From: Ifrita kowaldi
Taxonomy: Eukaryota > Chordata > Aves > Passeriformes > Cinclosomatidae
NCBI GenBank assembly: GCA_013398055.1
Contig: VZRS01005637.1
Span: 155,446 to 219,445, forward strand
Reading direction: 5' to 3'
Length of the DNA: 64,000 nt
This document shows, one piece after another, positions 22,860 to 34,300 of the stretch; within the stretch, counting starts at the first letter, position 1, and every line of letters starts with the position of its first letter. The position numbers and the translations under genes were made by a program. The notes below the pieces were generated by a model. That model searched no databases, was not told the DNA's origin, and saw only the letters and a program-made list of their open reading frames with translations.

Positions 22860-25800
22860 CTAGTCCCAAGACTACGCAGGAAAAAAAAATATATATATTT
22901 ATCAAAATATCTATTGCTGCTGGCTGCACAAGCTACTTAGCCATTTTGGAATGGTTTCAATAGGCTTAGTGTCCTGTGACTCCATACAAATCTTTGCAGC
23001 TATCCTCTGAGGTGACATATAAACCTCTACACTTATTTGTAGTTTATTTTAACAGCAGCAAAACAAAAGACACTGTGCAAATTGCTTTTCAGGTTAAATG
23101 CACCCTTTATTCTTGCTTATTTTGTACTTTTGGTTTGTTGCTACTTTTATATTCCCCTTATTGGATCATCTAAACTTTCAGGGATTTTGGAAGGATAAAA
23201 AATATTGATTGTTTTTAAGCTTGCTTTAAAAGGAGAGATCTAGCTCTTTTGTTACAAAAGCAAATATAATTTGTGAAGTCAAATGATCTATACTTTGTAG
23301 TATGCCACAATAATAAACAGAAGACAAAAAAAATACCTACAGTTCTGCTGAGTTTCATATTTCTTCCACCATTTGCTGAGTAGTGCTTCCAAATCATAAA
23401 TGCATCCTGTCGAGCTCAGTAAACATGAAGAGAGTAATTTTTATTTGTACACTTACCACGTACCAGGCTTTCAGATATATTGTTAAAAACAGGCAAAAGG
23501 GGCATTGCCAAAGACAAGGACTGCCCCTGGGACTCAGTGCCTAAGTACCTGAAGAATCAGGTAGTCAATCGCTGGGATTTTCAGATACTTACCTTCAAAA
23601 TTGCTTTTAACATTTAGGTCATCTTGCTTAAGGGCGAACAAATTCAGATTCAGGTCTGATGATACACATCTTTTAAATGTGCTTTGGTAATGATTCCTCC
23701 TGGAATCCAATGTGCAGGCAGCCTTCTATGCATGTGTTGACTTGGAGGCAGATGAAGATTTCACATTGTTCCCTAGTGTGCCTCTGATCAGAAAAAGAGG
23801 TTCACTGCTCACAAAAGAGTCCTGTGAGCTCCATTCTATATTTGAGACAAGAAACGACCCTTCTTCTCTGGGTTAACTTTCCTTAGCTTCAGGCTTGCAA
23901 AGATTACCAGATGCTCACATCTCATCCAACTGCCTGAGGGTTCTTCTAATAGTTAAGAAAATAAATGGGTAATTTTGACACATTTTTCTTCTAGAATTTT
24001 GCTACCTTCTCCTTCCTGTCGAAGTGAATTGAGCCACAAAGGCACTTACTACCTCAAAGGCACTTTCTGCCTCTCCTCAACTACAAAAGAGTGTAGAGGT
24101 AGTACTCAGAGGTAAACAGCTCCAGACAGTCACAACTGATCGGGTGAAACTCTGTGTCTGGATAGAACTGGGCTTAGACCTAATTCTTGTCAGGAAATAA
24201 TTATATTAGTTTTGCTCTTAGCAAGTTCTCATCATTAGCCTGGGCTAGTTCCACTGTTTTCCAAAATCTTTCAGTGTTGTACATGAGGGACAGTCCAGTT
24301 AGATGCTAGAGAGAAAAGCTGGAGTGTTTATTTTAGTAATCAGTTTACCTGGCACAGAAAGTTTAAAACGTGATAGGCCCCTTAGTAGGAATCACCTAAC
24401 ATGTTGAATGTCCCTGAGATCTCAGTGGGAAAGTCAAAGAGGCATATTAAAAAAAATCCAAAAAGTCATTTTATCCTAACATTTAAAATAACCCTCATGA
24501 AATATAAAGCAAAAATGCATCTTTAATCCCAGCATCAAAAAGACTTTGCAAGCTCACAGGAGCTGATAAAACTGTGTCATTTAAACAAGTGTGATGCCTC
24601 AGTAATACAGATGGAGGTATGTGGAGCAAGAGATTATGTGGCCATGGGCCTTCACTCCCATGGAAAGCCCATCAGCGTTTGCAGAATCCAAGAAAACACT
24701 TCTGCACTGAGCACACCGGGTAGGCAGACTAATACAGCTGCAGTATGGGGGTGAGAGCTCTTTTCATCCATCTCATGATCCTCATCGTAGGAAATACTTT
24801 CACTCTCAGCAATAGACACTCACTAGGAATTTGTCATGCCTTTGTTGGCACTGGTGACAACAGTATCAAAGCCATTTAAAATGTGATCTCACAAAGACAC
24901 AGCCTATTCAGAATGAACTGTTGGAACATGCTGGTCAGAAAACAGTAGAGGTGAACTGCATCAGCAGTCAGTTGTTCAAGGAGGAGGGATGTTTTATGTA
25001 ATAGTAATACCAAAAGTGAGAGGGAAAAAACCATTTGTGGTTACACTCAGAGTACTCACACAATGTTCCATCAGAAGACTGTTGTACAGAGCACACACCA
25101 CTAAGACACTGGAGTGAATTATGGCTGTGTCCAATATCAGGTGCATAGCCCTGGAATATAAGAAAAATCTGACCAGAGCTCCAGCCCTTCCAAAATACTT
25201 GCCTGCTGCTGTGGAGAGTGCAGCAAGACATCTGTCTGATAGACCCTTTCAGGTAGCCAAGGCAATGCAGCTAGCTTCCAGCCTCTCTTTAGTGACTCTC
25301 AGCAACTGGCAATTTGTTTTAATCCAATGTGCCGACAGAAGCACAAGTTTGGAGGGAAAACAGCCTCAGCCTGGGGGACCTTAAACCCTACAGCCTTAGA
25401 GAGCATTCCAAGCACTGTGGACTGCCCAGCAATGAGCACAAAGGGCTGGCCTCCCTCACTCTTGACATTGCACCACTGGATGAGTAAGAGTGCAAGTCTT
25501 TGGACCAGAAGGAGAACAAGCAATGAAGACTCTGAGTCTCATCTGAGACGAGGCATAATCTGAGTAAAACAGTGCTTTTCATGCCTTACTTCCTTTCTTA
25601 CCAGCCACCACCATCATCCTATCCTGTCTAATGCCCAGTCTCAGAGCCAGATTTGCTGCATTTTCAAGTAACAACCATCACACTCTCACCTGTGCCTCCC
25701 TCATGACTGTGAAATGACCCCTATAAACTTTAGGAAGACCTCTTTGCAGTTTATTTTCAAGATTCCCTCAGCCTTATCTTATTGTCCCTTTGTACTTCTC

Positions 25801-27230
25801 ATTTTTCTTTAACCACCTTTTCTTTTTATACAGAATAGTATTTGGGAAAGGGCTGCCTTTCTGCTCTGTGCTTGTATTGCAGACAGCATGTGTGAATTTC
25901 TGTCTCTGAGCAGAGCTCCCGGGAGTATTTGATAAATCTATAGACATAAAATTATCATTCAGGACAATATGGAAACATCAAGTTGGTCCATATCAAGTTG
26001 GAGACTCTGAGATGAAAAGAGAGTTAGTACAGAACCAAAGATGTAGATAGTCTTCTTTCAGAAACTGGTGTTATCACCTCTCTTGTCTTCAAAGTACTTT
26101 TGCATGGGAGAAAGAGCAACGACAACAGACTCCACAAAATTTTGCTTGGGGCCAGCTTACAAAAAAAAAAAAGGTGAAGCATTACAAAGCTGAGCAAGTC
26201 AGAGTAAAGACAAATCATTCCTGTGGTGAGTAGCTCCTTGCAGAATCAAAATTCATTCGGAAGCATCTTAGCATTGAGTTTTCAGGGCCCTGTATTGACA
26301 AATGAGACTACCACCAGCAGATCCAGGGCAGGAGTTTTATAAATGTTCACTGTTCCTCCTGTTTATTGAAGCTTTGCTCATGCATCTAAATGACAGAACT
26401 AGAACTTGCTTGCCATTTTAGGACATTGCTGCCTGTATTTCAAAAAATACTTCTACGGTGACCTTGATCAATCAGTTTGCCCCTACTCAGTGCTTTTATC
26501 TAATGATAAGTATCACAGAGAAAATATAATGGTACTGAATCAGTGACAAAACTACCACTGTCTTGCAGTGCCTTTGGATTTTTTTTGACACACATCTTCT
26601 AAAATCTCAAGGAAAAGCAGTATTGGCAAACAAAAGGGACTATTGCTAATCTTTTGTTTTTCAGTGTCAACATGTTGCACTGTTGCTACTTTGCCTGTGT
26701 TAATCATAGTTAAAACCCCCTCCTTTTTCAGCTTTCTTGCTTGAAAAACATGTTAGTACATAAGGGAACAGTAGGACAATGCATGTACAAAATATGTTAA
26801 ATGTATAATAAATGCAATTGGGTGTTTTGAAAGAAATTTGGCATGTCAAATATTTTTAACTGATTATTTTTTCTCCTGGTGTAAAGAGTTAGGTGTTGTA
26901 CCATACATCACTTTCCATGATTCACTGAGTTTATATAATATCCATTTGCCTAGCACTGCTGATTTGAATACCAGTTCCACCCCTGCAACAAAACCTGCGG
27001 CCTTCAAAAATATCTGTTCCCACATTCATTTTTCACCGAATTCACCTTATGTATGTAGGACTGTATGAAGACCATTGCTAATAAAAATATTTATAGGAAC
27101 CAGTGATCACAAAATAATAGTTCAAGGCATGTTGAATTTTAATTTTGCCGAATCTTACAGTAGGCAAAGATATACAGTGGAGCCTACTTCAAAACTTTTA
27201 ATTCCAGACACATTTTGCACCAAAAGAGAA
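22860..27230. other. Unique spacer, no gene seen
   Basis: Mostly AT-rich. A relatively GC-rich patch at about 25100-25560 carries overlapping frames of 64-87 codons on both strands. They have no domain signature or clear splice sites. No repeat family recognised. Confidence 0.45.
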
Positions 27231-27468
27231 GCATGAAAATTTATTTCTTCTGCTTTCCCTGCCAAAAAAAAAAAAAACCACCACTGGACGTCTTTTTCAA
27301 ACCTATCTTGATTAAAATTGTGTCTTACACATTTTCAGTTAAATCATNGCATAAAAATTTTTTTTTTCTGCTTCTCCCCCCAAAAAAAAAAAAAAAAAAC
27401 AACACTGGAAGTCTTTTTCAAACCTATCTTGATTAAAATTGTGTCTTACACATTTTCAGTTAAATCAT
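27231..27468. repeat. ~118-bp direct duplication around a single N (probable assembly artefact)
   Basis: Bases 27231-27347 recur as 27349-27468, separated only by the N at 27348. The right halves are nearly identical (CTTTTTCAAACCTATCTTG through CAGTTAAATCAT). The differences cluster in homopolymers, such as the A-run length and TTTATTTC against TTTTTTTC. Both copies abut the N exactly, which fits unmerged overlapping contig ends with homopolymer errors. Confidence 0.85.
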
Positions 27469-27762
27469 AGCATAGTCAAAGTGCGATTCCTTTAAATTTG
27501 GATTATAATATACTGTTCATAAACAAAAAAAAAAAATGGAATCCCTGTTTTATTTTTAAATCCCAGTGCAAAATTAACAGTGAAGATACTGAAGAATCTC
27601 TGTTATACCAGAAGTTGAGATGATGGATTTGGACATGCCTTTTTTAGACATCTTCATTCAGGTTCTTTGTCATCTTCAGAAGATGCAACTGCTATTGTGC
27701 AATTGCCTTCTCACATCCCTCTGGTGCAGGTATGGTGCAGTGAGCAGGTGGGGGAGGCCCCA

Positions 27763-27963
27763 TGTGCCGGAGCTCGAAGTCTTCTGAGTCTTGGATTATG
27801 ATTTCTCAGAGCAGAGCTCCAGCAACACGGAACAACCAGGACCAACCATCCCCCCCCACCTTGGCTCCTCCCAGGGCTAGATTTATAGGGCTTGTGCCCA
27901 CCCTGCAGCTACAGCTGTTTGTAGGAGGTTAACGAGCACTTTAGGTTGAGGTGGCCTGAACTC
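27763..27963 (-). repeat. 3' LTR of the provirus (U5/R side, U3 cut by the N)
   Basis: It starts with TGTGCC on the plus strand, the inverted LTR 3' end, directly after the GCCCCA target duplication. It aligns with 28020-28200 with about eight substitutions and two short indels by eye, roughly 95% identity. A minus-strand TATA-like box (CTATAAAT, plus-strand 27881-27888) is present. The last dozen bases before the N diverge, which may be contig-end error. Confidence 0.8.
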
Positions 27964-27999
27964 NATTTTGCCACGGCAGTTGTCACGCTGCATGGTGGT

Positions 28000-28017
28000 A
28001 TCACATCAGGGTCACCA
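28000..28017 (-). other. Primer-binding site, tRNA-Trp type
   Basis: The minus strand reads TGGTGACCCTGATGTGAT two bases after the LTR end. By my recollection it matches the tRNA-Trp primer-binding site of avian sarcoma-leukosis viruses at 16 of 18 positions. Both differences are C-to-T at CpG sites, as expected from methylated-cytosine decay in a resident copy. Confidence 0.85.
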
Positions 28018-28019
28018 CT

Positions 28020-28289
28020 TGTGCCAGAGCTCACAGTCTTCTGAGTCTTGGATTATGATTTCTCAGAGCAGAGCTCCAGCAACACACAACAACCAACCAT
28101 CCCCCACCTTGACTCCTCCCAGGGCTAGATTTATAGGGCTTGTGCCCGCCCTCCAGCTACAGCTGTTTGTAGGAGGTTAACGAGCACTTTAGGTTGAGGT
28201 AGTCCCAATTGGATTCAGGTGTAGAATCCTGGTCCTGAGTGAGAGTTTGGCTAGTACACACCATCAGGGTTTAAATACATATTACTACA
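28020..28289 (-). repeat. 5' LTR of the provirus (complete, 270 bp)
   Basis: On the minus strand it runs from TGTAGTAATATG to GGCACA, with TG...CA termini, followed on its outer side by the target duplication GCCCCA. A TATA-like box lies at plus-strand 28129-28136 (CTATAAAT on the minus strand), placing U3 on the right and R/U5 on the left. At 270 bp it is slightly short for the group. I saw no canonical AATAAA in it. Confidence 0.82.
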
Positions 28290-28295
28290 GCCCCA

Positions 28296-30919
28296 AACAG
28301 AAAGTCAGTGCTTTCCACTGCCTCTGATTGACTTCTGCTGATTGACATGCAACTGAAAGCCCATAGAGACCATCAGCCCTGAGAATGATGTATAGCTTCT
28401 GAGTCTTGAGCCTGCATCTCTCTCCAGCACTGATTCCCAATCTTCAGGTACCCAAGGCCATTTGAAGTTATCCTGGAGATTTCTACATCTGAGCATTTTT
28501 GTATCTTCCTAATCCAGTGCTCAAACTGGTGAGAGAGCTGGGAAAGCCCCATGTAGAATCTGGACAATTCTGTCTATATCAAGAAATTGCTAGGGACACC
28601 CTGTAGGACCTTACAGAGCTTGAACTCTGCTCCCCGGCAGGGAGCCTCTGCACACGACTTTACCAGGTGTAACAAAGAGGCTGTTCCTACCAGTGCTTGT
28701 AAGAATCCTTGCTCTGGAAGAATTTGGTAAGGACTCTAAATTGTGTCTGTAATAACCAACTAAAAAGGAACAGGAAGCATTCCTGACCCCAAGATCAAGG
28801 ATGAAGTTTGCAATGCTTCTTATTAGCCTCTTACAGATCAGTCCTTCAGAGAACTGACTGGAGTACTCTCAGACAGAGCCAGGGAGGGATAAATGTGGAT
28901 AATCAAGGTTCACTTCCTTAATTAGTTTTCAGGCACTCTTTTTTGTGCCACCCCTAAAAGTTGTCCTTTTATCAAGGAAACATGGAAAAAGAATAAGCAT
29001 CTTACCCAAATAAATATGAGGGTCAAGTTGCATTCCTCCTCATTGGATTAGAAAAAGCATGCCAAAAGTACATGTGTTTGTTCATACGTAGGACCATGTT
29101 CAGAAGTGTTTTGAAGCAGCCACAAGATCAGGGCTGAGCCTCATGTGTGATATTAGCAGAATCTGCCTCCTCAAAGGTCCTGCCGAGTTTATGGCATGTA
29201 GTATGTGCTGAGACATACAGAGCTGTCAAGACTTGAGCACTTCCACAAATGCTCACCAGCAAAAATTTACACAACACCAGATTTAGGCAGAGGAGGAAAA
29301 GATCTAAACTACAGATTTGAGTACATGCATCCCCCCTGTGAATCTGTTCCTCTGCTTTCACATTGCAAGTACAGTAACCTTCTTCCCTCTCTGCCTATTA
29401 AGATCCCTAATTATATTAAAGCCTATCCTCACTTATTCATGAAAGCATCTCTTTAGCACATCCAAAGTGACTGATCCCCAAGGTTAGAGTTACAATGACA
29501 GAGACGAACGTGTAAGTTTTCACAGAAGCACTCTTTAAACGGGTTTTCTTTTCTAACTTTTTCAGTGAGCAAGGTCAGTTCTGTTGGTTCTCTTCAGCCG
29601 GAACTCTTCAACAGTAGAAAATTAGATTGTGTAATGTATATACTTTGCCACCTGATCTCCAACCTGAGTATGCTACCTAGCTCCAGTGATTTTCTTTAAT
29701 GAGGTGGAAATGTATATAAAAGTTTTAAATAAGCAGGCTAACATTTTCCTCCATCTATAATTATGCAAATCGTTATATAGTTGTCTCTGCATGACAGAAG
29801 TAATAACATCTCATAGAGACCCTGTTGAAATTCACTGAAATCACCTACACAGATGGATATGATTTTAGAGCAAATACAACACAGACTCATTAATTAGTTA
29901 CAAACCACCACCACCACCTCCCAGCAAGCTAGGTGACACGGACTAAGGCTTGTACTGTGTAATGATATAATTTTGTGTTTGCAGTAGATGACTGAAACAT
30001 TCTCAAACAGTTAATAAGATCAAAAGTAACAAGGAAAGTCACAAGCTGTTATTATTTTTCAAGACTTAGAGGAAATAACATATATTTTTCACACACACTT
30101 GATTTTAAGACAAGCAGTACCATAACCATCCTTCAGCATTTTATGGGATGTTTTCTTTTCAATTCCACTTCATTTAACTTTAAGGGTGACATTTTAGAAG
30201 GAATTTAATTGATAGAAACATTTTTATAAACACTGGCATTCAAAAAATAGCCTTCAAAATATTTAAATAGGTTCCATGAGTTCCATTTAGAGCTCACATA
30301 AGGTGTGAATTGGTATCTCACACCTCCTCTTCTAGCTCTTGCTTCATTTTTCTCTGAGACAACTCATAGTCCTACACAGACTTTAGAAAAGTCCTAAATC
30401 AAAGTCCCCTGATGTCAATGTGGAGGAAGAAGATACCTGCAATGGCTCTTTCCTGGCAATGAAAGAAACAGCGCCTTACAAGAAGCAGGGACTCTCGCTG
30501 ATGGCAGTAAAACTAGCCACAGGAGAACCCCTCCTCACCATGCCCTCAGTAATTATATTTTCTACTTTACCCTTTTTTGGACATGTTGGTCACCTTTCCT
30601 ATTGAGGGAGGATACACTCACAAGGGTTTCTGGAGGAAAGAGTAGCTGGCCTATGATTCATACTTTGCTGTGGCTCCATGTCTTATCTGTGTGCTCTGTC
30701 ACCTGGGCAGGCCATACAGAGGAGCCACAGCTTCTTCTTCACCAGGGCCTTCAACTCATTTCTGTTATGAAAAGATAAATTCACAGAATTTCTCACCCTA
30801 CCCCTTGGCCCCCTGACTCCCTGCCTCCCTTGCCCTTCGTAAAGTTCACAAGCTTTATTCATTACCATACAAACCTACATGTTTCAGAGACCTGATCCTT
30901 CTCTCTTCCCTATTTTCCC
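28296..30919. other. Unique spacer, no gene seen
   Basis: No repeat family or exon recognised; frames are short. A run of CCA repeats occurs near 29908-29920. Confidence 0.5.
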
Positions 30920-31349
30920 TGATCTGCTTCTGGCCAGGACAGGGTTAATTTTTGCAGTAGCTGGAAGGGGGCATGGCTAAGACAGGGAGCATATTGTATA
31001 CCACCTTGTGTCATTGCCGGGGGCAGGGAGAAGGGACTCTTGTTTCCCAGGAGAAAGAGTTCCTTGGAGTTGAGCAAGTGTGGCAGAAGGACTGCTTGGG
31101 GTGGGATGGCTCCAGCTGTGGTCTTGTCAGGTTGGGCTCAGTGAGCGTTTTGCATGTGAATCACTCTCTCTTTCATACACTTTTGCTGCTGCTGTTCATT
31201 TTTCTCATCTCTTTGGTGTTTCCAGTAAATTGTTCTTATCTCAACCAGTGACCTTTGCTTTTTGTGCCTCCAGTTGGAAGGGGGAGGGGGAACGGCACGT
31301 GATTTTGCAGGAGTATTAAACTGGAAAATACCATTCCTAAACCACAACA
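30920..31349 (+). mobile_element. Diverged ERV LTR (plus strand)
   Basis: The text resembles a widespread songbird-type LTR. It has GGCCAGGACAGGGTTAATTT near the start, a CTGGAAGGGGGCATGGCT stretch, ATTGTTCTTATCTCAACC in the R/U5 area, a GGGGGAGGGGGAACG run, and CTAAACCACAACA at the end. Termini TG...CA can be placed at about 30920 and 31349, but I could not find a matching target duplication, so the ends are approximate. No internal retroviral sequence adjoins it, so it is a probable solo LTR. The match to the family is from memory. Confidence 0.65.
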
Positions 31350-34300
31350 GTCACATTTCAGGTTCTCTTATTCCTGCACACACCTCTTCTAGCCTATCCC
31401 TAGCCAGTCTGGTGAACTCTAAGGGCCCTTAATTTCGCAGCCACCTTCAACAGAAGTGCTATTTGAATGAACATGACATGCCTATCCATGCGACAAACAT
31501 TCGCACAAGCACAAATACACATCAAGCATGTAAATGCCCTCAAAATGCATGCAAATAATTTCTACATTGACTAAATTTTATCTGCACAGTTTTCAGGGCC
31601 ATTCAGCAAGCTCCAGGCTGTGAGGAAATCTGTACGCTTGGAAGGAGGGATGTGCTCCTTGTACACCCACCAATTCAACAGGAAACATGAGCAGAGGGAA
31701 GAGGTAGGACACTAATATCTGGGGACAGGCTGTTTCTGAGGATGAGATGCAAGAAAACGCAGTAAATTGAGAGAGTCTGCACATGGGGCACTTACCCTGT
31801 TCTTTATGCCACATAAAAGAGCCCAAATACTCAATGGATGAGTCTTGAACCTGAGTCATCTTGATCCCTAAATTAACACGGCAACTGAATCCGTTTCTCT
31901 GGTCTACTAAAAAAAAAAAAAAACTAACTATTTTTAAAAATTTTAGGAGCCCTTTCCCTGGGAAAACAAGAATGAGAAACGCCTATGTCACGGACCTATA
32001 TGAAAAAAAAAAAAGTGCAGATTCTTATGTCCAAATTACGTAATAGTCTCATAGTCCAATCACACAGTTGGGATGTGAAAAACACACATTTTAAATAAAA
32101 GAAAATCACTGTGGAAAGAAAAGATAATTCTGTTTGTGTTTAAAGGCACGAAATTTGGTGGGACAGGAAAATTGCTTCTCACAAAGATGTATTAATGCTG
32201 CCCTTTGTGGAGAAAAGAAAAATCCCAGAGGTCAAGTAGAAGAGAATATGCCTCTAGCTTCAAGAAAAAGAACACTAACTAAATGGAGATCTATTGGAGG
32301 ATGCTGGAGTCCGCTTCAGAGAGACAAAGGCTACAAAGAAAGAGCAGTCTTTATAATGAGAAACCTCTGCTCATTCTCCAAGTGTCAGGGACTTTGCCAT
32401 TGACGTGCTACTCCTCTTCCTTCTGCTCATTCAGGCCAGATCCATTGTGCTACTCTTCACAGCTTTAATAGCTCTCTGCTCTGGACATCATTAAAAGTGC
32501 TGTGGCTTGGGGCAGTAATAAGCCTCATATCTGTTTATTAATGACAGTATCCACAAACAAATAAGTTGCATTTTGCCTGGAGACTTGCTGTGTCTTAAAA
32601 ACACATCTGAGGATCATTTCTGCTTTAATTTTCCGATTGCGACGAGTCCTATTAAGTCACAGGAAAATATAACTTGCACATTGCAGTGGTTATTCAGTGG
32701 TTAATGGGTCCCCTACTGTTCACGAAAAGTCTCTGTGTAAGTGCCCTCTTCACTGTAAAACTTACATAGCTCCAAAGCTACTGATGCAGCCAGCTGGAGT
32801 AACAGGCTCCTCAAAAGTGACAGATTTAAAGGAAGAAATAGTAGCAGCTTGCTAGAGGCAAGTTATTTTAATATAATGCAGCAATGACAGCTCTCTACGT
32901 TTAATCATCAAGCTCCTGATTTTCTCCTCAGCACTTGAATTTCACAGGAGTTAGGGATTTGGGTAGATGCTATTTAACATTCCCCCTCCTGGCTGTTGAG
33001 CATACCTGCCAGGTTCACGTTGGGAGCTGTGTTTATAACTTTCCCAGCTATTTTAAACAAAACGCTAAATAATTGCATGCATGAGAGACAGGCCTCAGAA
33101 GAGTAGCTGATACAGGTTTTCCAGGACATTTGTCTGCTCTGGTATTTTCAGCATGGTTGAGACACACTGGTTGCACATTCTCATCCTTTCCTGTCCCAAA
33201 AAGAATTCTAACTCTTTTGAATATATCTGTTGTGCCTCTCAAATATAAGAACAGCGATTTATTTAACTGACAGCCACTATGGTCAAAGAGACAGAAGAGT
33301 CCAGGGCTTTGGTTCTTGAGTTTCACAGATTTATACAACTAATCACAGGACTTCACCTTGATTTGTTTTGCCAAGCAGAGTACAAGAATACCTTAGTTTG
33401 CACACCAGAGTATGTATGTTTGGGAACCTCTGCATGTAGGGCACACATGTAAGGCCATAAAAAAAGATTAAAATTCCCCTACATTTGAGTGGCTAATCAG
33501 AAAGAAAACAAGGTGTGTTAAAAAAAATAAATCACTGTAGCTTCCTTCTCCTGCAGCTCTTAGAAACAATTTTTGATAACTGATAGTATCTTTGAGTTGT
33601 AGCACTTCCAGACAAATCAGGAAGCGCTCCTTTCTCAGCAAGCCAACCTGTGGACTTCTATGTGTATCTTCTACCTGACTCTCTGGTTTAAGGGAGCTGG
33701 TCCTTTGTTTCCATAGCCATTCAGAATTCTCTTTAATTATTTTACTCAGAAGCATCATCACATCTCTATTGATTCTTCCTCTCAATTCCTTCATAAAAAC
33801 CAAATTAGACTCATCATTCCAGGTGTCTTCCCTCTACATCCAATGCAAAAAGAGAAAAACAAATGGCCAACAAGTCTTACAAGTTGCAAAGGTAGAGTTC
33901 ATATTGCCTTTCCTTTTATTTCTGCAATACAGACCTGTTCATCTGAGCCTGTCACTCTGGGCTTTCTTAGTAGATTATTCCAAGAAAACTTTGTTTGTAA
34001 AACAAGACTCATCTGACTCATTTCTTCTGCCAGATTTAAGACAAGGTGCAGTTTGTCTTTCTCCCCATTTTTTTGAAATGCTGCAGATGCTGACTAGCTC
34101 CAGTATCCACATGTTGCCCACATGAAGGCAACAGCTGGTTAGACAAATCCCAAACTGGATTATCAGAATATGCAGGGTCAAATATGGGGCTCAAGTTGGA
34201 GTACAACCCTGGCAACACAATGAATTCTCTGGCAGGGAGACAGGAGACAATAGAGGGGTTGAACAAACTTTGTCTGGGCATATGATTCCCAGTAGACAGA

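Larger units (their letters stand above)
27757..28295 (-). mobile_element. Alpharetrovirus-like endogenous provirus, interior missing at an N
   Basis: An ERV insertion on the minus strand bounded by an identical 6-bp target duplication, GCCCCA at 27757-27762 and 28290-28295. Inside are, from left to right, a partial 3' LTR (27763-27963), an N at 27964, about 35 bp of leader, a primer-binding site (28000-28017) and a complete 5' LTR (28020-28289). The 6-bp duplication, LTR start TGTAGT..TATG, two-base LTR-to-PBS spacer and tRNA-Trp-type PBS all fit the avian sarcoma-leukosis (alpharetrovirus) group. No coding region is present. The single N replaces part of the 3' LTR U3 and everything internal, so this may be a full provirus lost in assembly. 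Coding capacity is unknown. Confidence 0.82.
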
